A DNA stretch of 64,000 nt from CAVTQZ01 sp963737015 (GCA_963737015.1 CAVTQZ010000001.1:124001-188000), one strand, 5' to 3'. Counted from the stretch's first letter, positions 7,809 to 17,419 are shown. Made by a program: numbers and translations. The notes: generated from the letters alone by a model not told the origin.

Positions 7809-9399
7809 CCTGCACCAGATAGACCGGTCCGCCGGCGAAGCTGCGCGTTGCGCACCAGTGGAAAGGTGTGGAAGTCGCGACGCCCGTCGGATACCAGACC
7901 GGGACGCTCGGCACGTAGGTGCCTGCTATCTGCCCCCACTGGTAGTTCGTGCTGTAGATGGCCGCCGAGTAACCCGATCCCTGGATGGCGCTGAGGGCTC
8001 CTGCGATCACCTGGTCGTTCGCCTGGGTGTCCGACGTCCAGTAGTTGCCGGTCTCGATGTCGAGCCACCAGGTGCGCGTCCCGTGCCCTGCGACGAAGGC
8101 GCTCTGGATCGACGCTTGCGCTGTGTTGAAGCCGTAGTTGAAGGACTCGCAGTTGAGGTCGCCCAGCGCGCAGTTCCCGGCGGGTCCCTGGCCCCACTCA
8201 GAGGCGTTCGACCCCTGGGGCGAGTTGAGGTTGACGTAGACGCTGAGATTCCCGCCACCCCATGCGGCCTCGCTCCCGAAGCACGGATTGTCACTGAAGG
8301 CGGAACCGCCGTTCACCCCGACCACCGCTACGGGCGCGGGCGGGGGGTAGGTGCCGCCGCATTGCGGCCACGAGATGTCGTAGCCGTACGCGCCATGCGC
8401 ATAAGGGGGCCCGGCGCCCACCGGGACCGGATTCGTGAAGTCGCCGGTCGCCCCGCCGCCCGAGCCCTGTGTCTCCGCGATCGAGGTGATCCACTCGCCG
8501 ACGGGGATGTAGCCGGACCCCGATCCCCGAAACGGCGCGTCGCCGAAGCTGAAGACGCCGCCGTCCTGCGCGACGAGCCAGTAACCACCGCCGTCGGGCG
8601 TAGCGGCCATGTCGACGACGGGTGCGTTGAGACGTAGCGCGCCCGTCGAGCCGTAGAACGGCGCGTCGCCGAAGGTGAAGATCCCGCCGTCCGCCGCCAC
8701 GAGCCAGTAACCCTTCCCGTCGGGAGTGGGCGCCATCCCCACCACGGGCTGCTTCAGGTTGACGCCCGGGGGGAGCACTCCCGGAACAGAGCCGTAGAAC
8801 TGCGCGTCTCCGAAGCTGAAGATCCCGCCGTCGGAGGCGACCATCCAGTAGCCGTGGCCATCTCGGGTGGCGGACATGCCGACGACCGGTTGGTTCAGCT
8901 TCACGCCCACCGGCAGGACGGCCGGCACAGAACCGTAGAAGGGCGCGTCGCCGAAGGTGAACACCCCTCCGTCGGCGGCGGCGAGGGTGTATCCCTTGTC
9001 GTCGGGGGAGGCGTCCATGCCCACGACCGGCTGGTTGAGGCGCACACCGGGGGGAAGCACTCCGGGCACCGATCCGTAGAACCTCGCGTCGCCGAAGGGG
9101 AAGATCCCGCCGTCACCGGCGACCAGCCAGTACCCGCCGTCGTCAGGCGTGGGGTTTATCCCCACCACCGGAGCGTTCAGGGCCTTGCCGCTCATCGAGC
9201 CGTAGAAGGTGCTGCCCCCGTACGCACCGACGCCGCCCGCAGACCCCGCGATCCAATAGGCAGGTGAGGCGCTCGTGGAGACGAGCCTCGCGACCTTCGC
9301 GGGACGCGGGCTGGAGGATGCTGCGGCGGGAATCGTCAGAGCAGCGCAGACGCACAGGGCTCCGGCGACGGCCGCGGCGATCTTGGCGGGCAACCTCAT
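7771..9399 (-). CDS. Secreted repeat protein with C-terminal DUF1906/GH25-like domain
   Basis: 542 residues with a signal peptide (residues 1-28, ending PAAAS). Residues 45-320 hold six copies of a ~45-residue unit with core GYWLVAADGGIFTFGDAPFYGS, a beta-propeller-like surface repeat common in actinobacterial, especially acidimicrobial, exported proteins. The C-terminal ~190 residues begin YGYDISWPQCGG and resemble DUF1906 (Rv2525c-like), a glycoside-hydrolase-like fold tied to cell-wall metabolism. WWLDIETGNYW provides the acidic residues expected on such a barrel. Export and peptidoglycan or glycan binding are the likely role. It is upstream of and overlaps the lipoprotein gene. Confidence 0.8.
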   Translation of the reverse strand: MRLPAKIAAAVAGALCVCAALTIPAAASSSPRPAKVARLVSTSASPAYWIAGSAGGVGAYGGSTFYGSMSGKALNAPVVGINPTPDDGGYWLVAGDGGIFPFGDARFYGSVPGVLPPGVRLNQPVVGMDASPDDKGYTLAAADGGVFTFGDAPFYGSVPAVLPVGVKLNQPVVGMSATRDGHGYWMVASDGGIFSFGDAQFYGSVPGVLPPGVNLKQPVVGMAPTPDGKGYWLVAADGGIFTFGDAPFYGSTGALRLNAPVVDMAATPDGGGYWLVAQDGGVFSFGDAPFRGSGSGYIPVGEWITSIAETQGSGGGATGDFTNPVPVGAGPPYAHGAYGYDISWPQCGGTYPPPAPVAVVGVNGGSAFSDNPCFGSEAAWGGGNLSVYVNLNSPQGSNASEWGQGPAGNCALGDLNCESFNYGFNTAQASIQSAFVAGHGTRTWWLDIETGNYWTSDTQANDQVIAGALSAIQGSGYSAAIYSTNYQWGQIAGTYVPSVPVWYPTGVATSTPFHWCATRSFAGGPVYLVQDAAGAFDGDYSC

Positions 9400-9628
9400 G
9401 GTCGAATCGGCTTTCGTGTCTCGGGGCGCGCGCGGCTGGAGCCACGCACATGGGGTGGATCTCGAGCTCCCCGCCAGCGAAAGCTCGAATCCTTGGCCTT
9501 GTCGATAGTCGCCCGAACTCAGCGACCCGGAGACCTATTCGAACCCGTTGTTAGGACTGTGTCAAGGCTAAGTGAGAACTATGGCAACTACCTGGGAACT
9601 CCGGGTGCACCCCGGCCCGCGAGAAGGA

Positions 9629-10351
9629 TCAGCTCGCGGCGGCGTCGGATCCCGGGGCGCGAGGCGGTCCCGGCCTCGCAGGTGACCTCGCAGCTGCCGG
9701 TGCCCGGGTCGCAGGCGTCCGGCTCGTCCTTATGGCCTGCACCACTGCGGTCGTATCCGCGTCCGGCCGAGGGTCTTCGGCCGGCTTCGCCGCGACCCGG
9801 GGCAGGATCGACCGGACCAGGTCGCGCTCGGAGTCGTCCAGCGAGGCCAGCACCTCTGCGAAGGCCGCCGGCGGGAGCTTCTCCTCGACCTTTCGGAGCA
9901 CTTCACGCAGCACGATCCGCTCGCGCTCCGAGGCGCGCACCCTGGCGACGAGTCGCTCGAGGTCGTCGATCGGCGATTCAGGGGGCGTGGCGCGACGCAC
10001 GGGCTTGGCGGGGTGATCGGCGTGCCACGCGTCGAGCACCTCGTCGAGTTGTTCGCGCAGGCGCGGCACCGAGGCAGCGACGGTCGCCGAGGTCCAGTCG
10101 GCCAGATCGGCGACCCTCTTCGCCAGCTCCTTCACCACCTCGGGGTCGGGGTGCTCGGCGGAGCGGGACACGGCTCGCCCACTCGCGATGTGGACGAGGC
10201 GCCAGCCGTTCGACACGGGCTTTCCCGCGAGAGCGAGTCCCGGCACGTCGGTGGGCAGCCACTCGGCTTCGACCACCTTTCCCGCCGTGACGACTCGCAG
10301 CCCGGACCCCTCCACCTCCAATTTTCTAGTTCTTCCTGGTCTTCCACGCAT
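9629..10351 (-). CDS. Conserved-looking hypothetical protein, Ala/Arg/Glu-rich
   Basis: About 240 residues from the ATG at 10351 (MRGRPGRTRKLEVEG). The first ~60 residues look beta-rich (LRVVTAGKVVEAEWLP). The middle is charged and helical (two runs of about 30 residues, possibly coiled coil). The last ~40 residues are low-complexity Ala/Pro/Arg. I do not recognise a family. It is divergent from the GGDEF-EAL gene across a 91-nt gap that should hold both promoters. The 229 nt between 9400 and 9628 hold no gene I can support. Confidence 0.5.
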   Translation of the reverse strand: MRGRPGRTRKLEVEGSGLRVVTAGKVVEAEWLPTDVPGLALAGKPVSNGWRLVHIASGRAVSRSAEHPDPEVVKELAKRVADLADWTSATVAASVPRLREQLDEVLDAWHADHPAKPVRRATPPESPIDDLERLVARVRASERERIVLREVLRKVEEKLPPAAFAEVLASLDDSERDLVRSILPRVAAKPAEDPRPDADTTAVVQAIRTSRTPATRAPAAARSPARPGPPRAPGSDAAAS

Positions 10352-10442
10352 AGTGGCTAAAGCGGGGGCGTGAAATTGCCGAATTTTCAGCAGGGAATTT
10401 GCTGCATCCGGCCGAGCGAGGCTCGATAGCGGAAGGGAACGG

Positions 10443-12771
10443 ATGGCGAGCAGCTCAGAGGCCCTTCGGCCCGACACAACGCTGGCCGGGAGCAAGACGA
10501 CGTGGCTGTGGAGCTGCTACGCCGCGATGACGGCCGTGGTCCTCGCTTATTTCGTCTCCCTCGTCGTGCGGGGCCAGGGCAACTCCTCGCCCCTCGTCGA
10601 CGGTTTCATGGTCGGCGCCTTCGAGATCCTCGCGAGCGTCCTGTGCATCGTGCGGGGCTTCGTGAGATACCCCGGCAGACGGATGGCACTGTTCCTGGGG
10701 CTCGGAATGCTCTCCTGGGCGCTCGGCGACCTGACCTTGTCCTTGGAGTCCGTCGGTGGGGCGACCCCTTCGGTCCCCTCCGCCGCTGACTTCTTCTATC
10801 TCGGCTTCTATCCGCTGACCTACGTGGCGATCGTCCTCTTCATGCGGCGTGAGATCAATCGGCTCACTCCTCCGAGCTGGCTGGACGGCGCCGTGGGCGC
10901 CCTCGGCTCGGGGGCGGTCTGTGCCGCCTTCGCGTTCCACAGCATCTTGCACTCGGCAGGCGGGACTGCCGCGGCGGATGCCGTGAACACCGCGTACCCG
11001 ATCGGCGATCTTCTGCTCCTGTCGCTGATCGTCGGCGGCACCGTGCTCCTTTCCGGGCGCCGCAAGGCACCCTGGGTGCTCCTGGCGACCGCTGTCTCGG
11101 TCAACGTGTTGGGCGACACCTTCAATCTCTTCTCGAACACCGCGACGTCTGTGGGGAGCGTGCTCAACGCGATCGCGTGGCCCACCTCGCTCCTCCTGAT
11201 GTCGATGGCGGTCTGGATCCCTCCCCGGCCGGCGGATCATCTGGAGCCCGAGAAGCCGAGCGGCTTCCTGCTGCCGGGGCTTGCGGCGGTGGCCGGCCTG
11301 AGCATCCTCTTCGTCGGGAGCTTTCGTCGCGTCGAGCCCGTGGCGATCGGGCTGGCGACTGCGAGCCTCGTGGTCGTGGGCGTGAGGCTCTGGCTCTCCA
11401 TGCATGGGTTGCGCTCGCTCACTGCGCACCGACACCGTCAATCCATAACCGACGACCTGACGAAGCTCGGTAACAGGCGCCACCTCTTCCACATCCTCGA
11501 CGCCTTCTTCGAGGAACAGGCGGACGAGCGCGTGCCGAGACGCAGCCTCGCCTTTCTTTTCGTGGACCTCAACCATTTCAAGGAGATAAACGACTCCTTC
11601 GGGCACGCGGCGGGTGACGAATTGCTCCGCCAGCTCGGCCCCCGCCTGTCGGGCTCCCTCCGCAAGACCGACCTCCTGGTCAGGCTGGGGGGCGACGAGC
11701 TCGCCGTCGTCCTCCTGGACGCCGACGCGGAGGAGGCGACGAGGGTCGCCGAGCGCATAACAACGAGCCTCTCCGCGCCGTTCGTCCTCGACGCCGTGAA
11801 GGCCCGGATCAGCGCGAGCATCGGCATAGCGATCGCCCCCACGCACGCGTCGGACGCGGCGGAGCTACTCAAGTGTGCGGACGTCGCGATGTACCGGGCG
11901 AAGATGGCGCAACAGGCTTACACGCTCTACGACGAGGACCTCGACGACGGGAGCAACAATCTCCAGCTGGCCGACGAACTGCACGCCGCGGTCGCATCGG
12001 GGGCGTTCGCCCTGCACTACCAGCCGCAGCTCGACCTCAGGACGGGCGAGATCGTGGCCGTCGAGGCGCTGTTGCGGTGGCCTCATCCGCGGTTCGGGTT
12101 GATCCCACCGCTCAAGTTCCTCCCGCTGGCGGAGGACGCGGGGCTCATGCCCGAGCTCACGGCTTTCGTCCTCGACGAGGCGCTCGCACAATGCGCCTAT
12201 TGGAGGTCCTCCGATCGCCCGATAGCCATGTCGGTGAACGTGTCGGCGACGAACCTCCTCGACGCCGGGTTCACAGGTCTCGTGCGTCGCCTTCTCGACC
12301 GGCACGGGCTTCCGGCCGAGGCCCTCGTACTCGAGATAACGGAGACCTGCATCATCTCGGACTTCGAGCACTCGAAGAGGGTCATCGGCGAGCTGAAGGA
12401 CATGGGCGTCGTCGTCTCCATCGACGACTTCGGGGCAGGGTTCACCTCGCTCGCACATCTCGGGAGCCTCGCCGTGAGGGAGCTGAAGCTCGACCGGACC
12501 TTCATCACCAAGCTGACCGAGGACAGCAAACGCGACGTCGAGCTCGTGCGCGCCACCATCGAGCTCGGTCACAGGATGGGGCTACGTGTCGTGGCCGAGG
12601 GAATCGAGGACCGCGAGACGCTGGAGCTGCTCGCGGTCGATCGGTTGCGACTTCGCCCAGGGCTACTACATCTGCAGGCCGGTGCCGGCCGACGACCTCT
12701 CGTTGTCGGAGGCGCATGGCTCCGATGTCCAAGTGCACGCTGTCGCAGCCGCAGCCGCCGTCTCCGCCTGA
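10443..12771 (+). pseudogene. Membrane GGDEF-EAL cyclic-di-GMP enzyme, frameshifted near its C-terminus
   Basis: The N-terminal ~330 residues contain about nine hydrophobic helices. A GGDEF domain follows with the variant GGDEL and an inhibitory-site RKTD five residues before it. The EAL domain has EALLRW, DDFGAGFTSL, ELKLDRTFI and VVAEGIED, so phosphodiesterase residues are present. After ETLELLA the expected C-terminal block GCDFAQGYYICRPVPADD is in another frame, stopping at 12771. One base too many near 12633-12636 explains this. The original frame runs on into the downstream TetR gene, creating a false 1016-residue fusion. Either a sequencing indel or a truncating mutation is possible. 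It would make and/or degrade c-di-GMP at the membrane. Confidence 0.8.
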
Positions 12772-12782
12772 GACCTGAAACT

Positions 12783-12794
12783 GGAACGCGTTCC
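12783..12794. promoter_or_regulatory. KstR-like operator palindrome upstream of the TetR gene
   Basis: GGAACGCGTTCC is a perfect 12-bp palindrome 36 nt before the GTG of the TetR regulator. With one flanking base each side it fits TnnAACnnGTTnn, close to the published KstR consensus TnnAACnnGTTnnA of mycobacterial cholesterol regulons. Autoregulation is the natural inference. Confidence 0.6.
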
Positions 12795-12830
12795 GGTCTT
12801 CCTCCGGGCGCCGGGGTATGGTTGCCCGCT

Positions 12831-13493
12831 GTGCAGGAGGCAGCTTTCGAGCGGGCCATCTCCCCTGAAGAAGGCGTCGCGGAGGAGCCTGATGGGGCTC
12901 CGGCGAGGCCCCTCACCAGGGCCCAGGAAGCGCGCCGCCAACGTGTCGTCGACGCAGCCATAGAGCTCGCGCTCGAGGGCGGCTACGAAGCAGTGCAGAT
13001 GCGTGACGTCGCCGCTCGGGCCCGCGTCGCGATGGGGACCGTCTACCGCTACTTCTCCTCGAAGGACCATCTCCTGGCGGCCGCCCTCGTGCACTGGGTG
13101 GAGCAGCTGGACACGCGCCTCGCTCAGGCGCCTGCGCGCGGGGTCACGGCGCGCGAGCGTGTCGTCGACGTCCTGGAACGGGCGCTTCGCGCGATGGCTC
13201 GCCAGCCACGGCTCGTCGCCGCCGTCTTCACCTCCCTGGCTTCTTCGGACCCGGCTGCGGTGCAGTGCCAGCAACAGATCACCGCGCTCATGGACGGGAT
13301 CGTGATCCGGGCCATCGGCGAGCCATTCCCACCCGACCATCTCGAGCGAACGCGCATCATCGGCCACGTCTGGTACTCCTCGATGGTGGGGTGGATCAGC
13401 GGCTGGAGCGACATGACGCGGGTGCGCGACGAGCTGGCGGTGGCGGTCCGGCTGCTGCTGCCCGACGGCCAGGGCCGGGCGCAGAGAAGATGA
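12831..13493 (+). CDS. TetR-family regulator, KstR-like
   Basis: 220 residues from the GTG at 12831. The helix-turn-helix segment reads GGYEAVQMRDVAARARVAMGTVYRYFSS in shape, very close to KstR (GGYEAVQMRAVADRADVAVGTLYRYF), with a KstR-like C-terminal run (VWYSSMVGWISGW, LAVAVRLLL). KstR represses cholesterol/steroid catabolism genes and is released by CoA thioester intermediates (family knowledge). The operator-like palindrome just upstream and a second one before the DUF35-thiolase operon support such a role. The reading frame is continuous with the broken EAL gene upstream only by accident. Confidence 0.8.
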   Translation: MQEAAFERAISPEEGVAEEPDGAPARPLTRAQEARRQRVVDAAIELALEGGYEAVQMRDVAARARVAMGTVYRYFSSKDHLLAAALVHWVEQLDTRLAQAPARGVTARERVVDVLERALRAMARQPRLVAAVFTSLASSDPAAVQCQQQITALMDGIVIRAIGEPFPPDHLERTRIIGHVWYSSMVGWISGWSDMTRVRDELAVAVRLLLPDGQGRAQRR

Positions 13494-13566
13494 TCGCCTT
13501 TGCGGCGGAGGGCCCTTCATGCTCGAATCTTGTCGATCGATCTTCACAGGCTGAGGGGAGCTGAGG

Positions 13567-14646
13567 ATGCGCGGCGTTGTCTTTCATGAAGTCGGCAAGG
13601 AGGTCGTCGAGGCCCGTGACGACATCGAGGTGAACGGCCCCGGACCGGGGCAGGTCCGGGTGAAGGTCCACGCGGCGGGGGTGTGCCACTCCGACCTCTC
13701 GGCGATGAACGGCACGTTGCCCCAGCCGGCGCCGGCGGTGCTCGGGCACGAGGGCGCAGGCGAGATAGTTGCGGTGGGTGAGGGGGTGAGCGGGATCGTC
13801 CCCGGTGACCATGTGATCATCGCCTGGACCCCGCCCTGCGGCACCTGCCGGGCCTGCATGCGAGGACAGCCGAACCTCTGCACGGCCATCTTCTTCCAGA
13901 TCGCCGGGTCGATGCCGTTCACAATGGGGGGCACCCCGATCTTCGGCTTCGCCGGTACCGGGACCTTCGCGGAGGAGATGGTCGTCCCGGTCCAGGCGGT
14001 GGTGAAGATCCCGCCGGACGTCCCCTACGAGATCGGGGCGCTCATCGGATGCGGCGTGACGACGGGGGTCGGAGCGGCGTTGAACACCGCACAGGTGAAG
14101 CCCGGCTCGAACGTCGTCGTCTTCGGCGCGGGCGGCGTGGGGATCGCCGCCATTCAGGGAGCGCGCATAGCGGGTGCCGCCGAGATAGTCGCGGTGGACA
14201 CCATCGAGACGAAGCTGAAGGACGCCCTGCGTTTCGGCGCGACCCGCGGCGTGAAGCCCGACGAGGTCGACGCGGCGAACATGGAGCTCAACGCGGGAGA
14301 CGGGTTCGACTACGCCTTCGAGTGCATAGGCCTGCCCCAGACGATCCGCGCCGCGTACGACGCCGTTCATCGCGGCGGAACGGCCGTGATCATCGGTGCC
14401 GGGAAAGCCGACGCGATGGTGGAGTTCAACTGCTTCGAGCTGTTCTTCATGGAGAAGCGGCTGCTCGGCTCCTACTACGGCTCGGCCGATGTCCGCCGCG
14501 ACTTCCTCACGCTCATCAACCTCTGGAAGGCCGGACGCCTGGACCTCGAGGGCATGATCTCGGCCCGCATGGACATCTCCAAGGCGCAGGATGCCTTCGA
14601 TGCGCTAAAGCGCGGCGAGGTCATCCGACAGGTGCTCACCTTCTAG
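13567..14646 (+). CDS. Zinc-dependent class III-type alcohol dehydrogenase
   Basis: 359 residues of the medium-chain dehydrogenase family. Catalytic zinc ligands Cys40 (VCHSD) and His61-Glu62 (GHEGAGEI) are present, with a structural-zinc cluster Cys91/94/97/105 (CGTCRAC..NLC) and a Rossmann motif GAGGVG near residue 183. It should interconvert an alcohol and an aldehyde or ketone using NAD(P) or a bound nicotinamide cofactor. The sequence most resembles actinobacterial class III/NDMA-type enzymes. A strong purine-rich ribosome site (GAGGGGAGCTGAGG) precedes the ATG. Its position after the KstR-like gene suggests, but does not prove, a link to steroid or alcohol catabolism. Confidence 0.85.
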   Translation: MRGVVFHEVGKEVVEARDDIEVNGPGPGQVRVKVHAAGVCHSDLSAMNGTLPQPAPAVLGHEGAGEIVAVGEGVSGIVPGDHVIIAWTPPCGTCRACMRGQPNLCTAIFFQIAGSMPFTMGGTPIFGFAGTGTFAEEMVVPVQAVVKIPPDVPYEIGALIGCGVTTGVGAALNTAQVKPGSNVVVFGAGGVGIAAIQGARIAGAAEIVAVDTIETKLKDALRFGATRGVKPDEVDAANMELNAGDGFDYAFECIGLPQTIRAAYDAVHRGGTAVIIGAGKADAMVEFNCFELFFMEKRLLGSYYGSADVRRDFLTLINLWKAGRLDLEGMISARMDISKAQDAFDALKRGEVIRQVLTF

Positions 14647-14664
14647 AGGTCCGCTTCGCGCATC

Positions 14665-15589
14665 GTGCCATCGGTCGAACTGCGCGGCCTCACCAAGCGT
14701 TTCGGCAGCGTCGTCGCTGTCGACGACCTGAGCTTCAACGTCGAATCAGGAAGGGTCACCGGTTTCCTGGGGCCGAACGGGGCGGGCAAGACCACGACCT
14801 TGCGCATGCTCGTAGGGCTCGTGTCACCGACGTCCGGCAGCGCGCTCGGTAAACGGCGTGGCCTACAGGGACCTGCCCGACCCCACGCGAACTGTCGGTG
14901 CGGTGCTCGAGGCCTCGGGTTTCCACCCGGCGCGCACCGCTCGCAACCACCTGCGAGCGATCGCCACCGCCGCCGGAATCGACACGCGCAGAGCCGACGA
15001 GGTGCTCGAAATGGTCGGTATCTCGCAGGACGCCGGGCGCAAGGTCGGGGGGTTCTCGATGGGGATGCGCCAGAGACTCGAGCTCGCCCGTGCGCTGCTC
15101 GGAGAACCCGAGGTCCTGATCCTCGACGAGCCGGCGAACGGCCTCGATCCCCAGGGCATCGCGTGGATCCGGGGGTTCCTCAGGTGGTTCGCCTCGGAGG
15201 ACCGGATCGTCCTCGTCTCCTCGCACCTTCTGGCCGAGGCATCCCAGACCGTCGACGAGGTGGTGGTGCTCGCCGGTGGCCGCCTCGTGGGACACGGACA
15301 GCTCCAGGAGCTGCTTCGGAGCGCGACCACCACGGTTCGTGTCCGCACCCCCGACGCCCCCCGTCTCGTCCCGCTTCTCCAGGGCGCCGGGCCCGAGGTC
15401 GGAACGGTCCGATTGGAGGGCGCCGACACCGTGGTGGCGGAGGGGACTAGCCCCGAGGTCGTCGGCCCCATCATGGCGGACAACCACATCGTCGTGTACG
15501 AGATGGTCTCGAGCGGCGAATCGCTCGAGCAACTGTTCTTCGAGATGACCGAAGGTGCGCACATGCCCCTTCAGCCCGTCGGCCGGTGA
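14665..15589 (+). pseudogene. ABC transporter ATP-binding protein with one frameshift
   Basis: Starts at GTG 14665 (PSVELRGLTKRFGS). The first ~60 residues hold the Walker A FLGPNGAGKTTTLRML. After SPTSGSA the frame is lost, and the remainder (VNGVAYRDLPDPTRTVGAVLEASGFHPARTARNHL..) is in the +1-shifted frame to a TGA at 15587-15589. It carries the signature GGFSMGMRQRLELARAL, Walker B VLILDEPANGLDP and the H-loop SSHLL. One surplus G at about 14848-14849 (CTCGGTAAAC) accounts for it. All motifs survive, so a sequencing error is as likely as inactivation. Paired with the overlapping permease; an export-type ABC-2 system of unknown substrate. Confidence 0.8.
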
Positions 15590-16386
15590 TGCGTCTCATC
15601 CGCGCCGAGCTCCTGAAGGCGCGCACCATCTGGTCGACATGGGTCATCCTCCTCATCACGATGCTGCTCACCGGTGCGCTCGGCAGCGTCGTCGCCTTCG
15701 CCCCGCACAGACACGGGCTGGAGGCCCTGCTCTTCCCCGCCCGTGGCACGTCGAGGTGGTTCGACCTGGTGCTCTCGACGATGACGGTGTCGGTGGACCT
15801 CGCTCTCGTGTTCGGGGTCATCTCGGTGACGGGCGAGTACCGGCACAAGACCATCACCCCGACACTGCTCGCAGAGCCGCGGAGAGGAAGCATGGTGAGC
15901 GCCAAGCTCGCCGCCTCAGCCGCCGGCGGGATGGTCGTCGCGGTCGCGGGTGGTCTCATGGCGCTGGCGCTCGGCTTCGGGCTGGTCGCAGGAGGGTTCG
16001 GCGACACGGGTCGGATGCTCACCGAATATCGTCACGTGTTCCCGGGTGTGCTGGCAGCTTCTGTGCTCTACGGGATCTATGGGCTCGGTCTCGGAGCGCT
16101 GCTCAAGAACCAGGTGGTTGCTCTCGTCGTGGGACTCGGAGTCATCGCGATCGTCGAGCCGATAATCGTGGGGACGGTGCCTTCCGTCGGCAGATGGTGG
16201 CCGGGTCAGGCGGCCGAGGCGCTGGAGTCCGTGGCTGCGAGCGCAGCGAGGAACGGCGGGGGTGTCTTCTCGAACTCGAGCGTCCACCTGATCGCGTGGT
16301 GGGAAGGGGCCCTGGTCCTCCTCGCTTACGGGGTCGTGCTGTCCGTCGCCGGGACCTTCACGACCCTCCGGGCCGACGTGACCTGA
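15589..16386 (+). CDS. ABC-2 type permease
   Basis: 265 residues, ATG at 15589 overlapping the ATPase stop (TGATG). About six hydrophobic helices are separated by the layout usual for ABC-2 permeases: a long first loop after residue 35, VFGVISVTGEYRHKTITPTLL (the conserved E-R-K amphipathic region), then paired helices. It would form the membrane channel with the ATPase encoded immediately upstream. Substrate unknown. A similar ATPase-permease pair sits at the right end of the window (62356-64000). Confidence 0.8.
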   Translation: MRLIRAELLKARTIWSTWVILLITMLLTGALGSVVAFAPHRHGLEALLFPARGTSRWFDLVLSTMTVSVDLALVFGVISVTGEYRHKTITPTLLAEPRRGSMVSAKLAASAAGGMVVAVAGGLMALALGFGLVAGGFGDTGRMLTEYRHVFPGVLAASVLYGIYGLGLGALLKNQVVALVVGLGVIAIVEPIIVGTVPSVGRWWPGQAAEALESVAASAARNGGGVFSNSSVHLIAWWEGALVLLAYGVVLSVAGTFTTLRADVT

Positions 16387-16404
16387 GCGGTCTGGAAAAC
16401 AAAC

Positions 16405-16418
16405 TGCAATCTGTTCTA
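16405..16418. promoter_or_regulatory. KstR-like site upstream of the DUF35/thiolase operon
   Basis: TGCAATCTGTTCTA, 42 nt before the first DUF35 ATG, matches TnnAACnnGTTnnA except for one base, with a full right half-site GTTCTA. It fits control by the KstR-like regulator encoded at 12831. Visual match only. Confidence 0.45.
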
Positions 16419-16459
16419 TTTTTCCGCCACGTGAGCGAGGGGAGGGGGCAGGTGAAGCG

Positions 16460-16921
16460 ATGAGCTCGGCGGTGGATTCGGAGGGCGTGCTTCGCGCACC
16501 TCACGTCCTCGAGTACGAGTACAAGCGTTCGGTGGGCCCGGTCATCGGCGCGTTCATGACCGGCCTCAAAGAGGGACGGATCCTCGGCGCGATATCGGCG
16601 GGGAAGGTGGTGGTGCCCCCGACCGAATACGACCCGATCACGAGCGAGGATGTCGGCGAGCTCGTCGAGGTGGGGCCCGGCGGTGCGGTCACGACCTGGG
16701 CCTGGGTGCACAAGCCGGCATCCGGCCAACCACTCGACCGCCCCTTCGCCTGGGCGCTCGTGCGTCTCGACAACGCGACGACCTCCATGCTCCATGCCGT
16801 CGACGGCGGTTCGCCGGAGGCGATGTCAACCGGCATGCGGGTTACCGCCAGGTTCCGTCCCAAGACGGAGCGCCAGGGCCATATCCGCGACATCGAGTGT
16901 TTCGCACCGGAGCCGAAGTGA
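16460..16921 (+). CDS. DUF35 OB-fold protein lacking the zinc ribbon
   Basis: 153 residues. The body (VGELVEVGPGGAVTTWAWVHKP.., ARFRPKTERQGHIRDIECF) is a DUF35-type OB fold. The N-terminal helix pair (RSVGPVIGAFMTGLKEGRILGAI) is present, but the four cysteines of the rubredoxin-like ribbon are missing (ISAGKVVVPPTEYDP replaces it). DUF35 proteins partner thiolase-fold enzymes. In mycobacterial steroid degradation the DUF35 part of ChsH2 activates the aldolase Ltp2 (family knowledge). It opens a tightly packed operon with a second DUF35 gene and two thiolase-like genes. Confidence 0.8.
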   Translation: MSSAVDSEGVLRAPHVLEYEYKRSVGPVIGAFMTGLKEGRILGAISAGKVVVPPTEYDPITSEDVGELVEVGPGGAVTTWAWVHKPASGQPLDRPFAWALVRLDNATTSMLHAVDGGSPEAMSTGMRVTARFRPKTERQGHIRDIECFAPEPK

Positions 16922-17409
16922 CCGACACCGGGGTCACGACCATCGTCACTCCGATACGCGTCGAGTACCAGTTCACTGCCGGGCTCGCGCAGTCGCGTTT
17001 TCTGAAGGGGGTGGCGGAAGGCCGCTTCGTCGGACAGCGCTGCCCGAAGTGCGAGAAGGTCTACGTGCCGCCACGCGGGTCGTGTCCCACCGACGGCGTC
17101 GCGACGACAGACGAGGTCGAGCTCGGCAACACCGGCACAGTCACGACTTACTGCGTCGTGAACGTGCCGTTCGCCGGGCAGTCGATCGAGCTCCCCTACA
17201 TCTGCGCGCAGGTCCTCCTCGATGGTGCGAACATCGCTTTCATGGGCCTGGTACAGGAGATCCCCGCAGACCAGGTCCGGATGGGGCTTCGCGTGGAGGC
17301 TGTCTGGGTCGACCGCTCCGAGCTCGGACCGAGCCTCTCCTCCGTGAAGTACTTCCGCCCCACCGGGGAGCCCGACGCAGCCTACGAGACCTTCTCGCAG
17401 TACCTATGA
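16918..17409 (+). CDS. DUF35 protein with zinc ribbon and OB fold
   Basis: 163 residues from the GTG at 16918, which overlaps the stop of the preceding gene (GTGA). A helical arm (LAQSRFLKGVAEGRFVGQ) is followed by a zinc ribbon CPKC..(PPRGS)CPTDG. The second Cys pair is incomplete (CPKC then a single Cys), so metal binding may be altered. The OB fold then follows. Such proteins act as partner subunits of Ltp-type thiolases/aldolases and acyl-CoA enzymes. Ten nt separate it from the first thiolase-like gene. Confidence 0.8.
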   Translation: MTDTGVTTIVTPIRVEYQFTAGLAQSRFLKGVAEGRFVGQRCPKCEKVYVPPRGSCPTDGVATTDEVELGNTGTVTTYCVVNVPFAGQSIELPYICAQVLLDGANIAFMGLVQEIPADQVRMGLRVEAVWVDRSELGPSLSSVKYFRPTGEPDAAYETFSQYL

Positions 17410-17419
17410 GAGGAAGCGC

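Noticed and set aside
9400..9628. Possible riboswitch (for example ydaO-type) ahead of the DUF1906 gene
   Set aside because: Such genes are sometimes preceded by c-di-AMP riboswitches, but I could not match the conserved blocks by eye.
10443..13493. Single 1016-residue GGDEF-EAL-TetR protein
   Set aside because: The EAL C-terminus is in another frame, and the TetR gene has its own GTG and operator.
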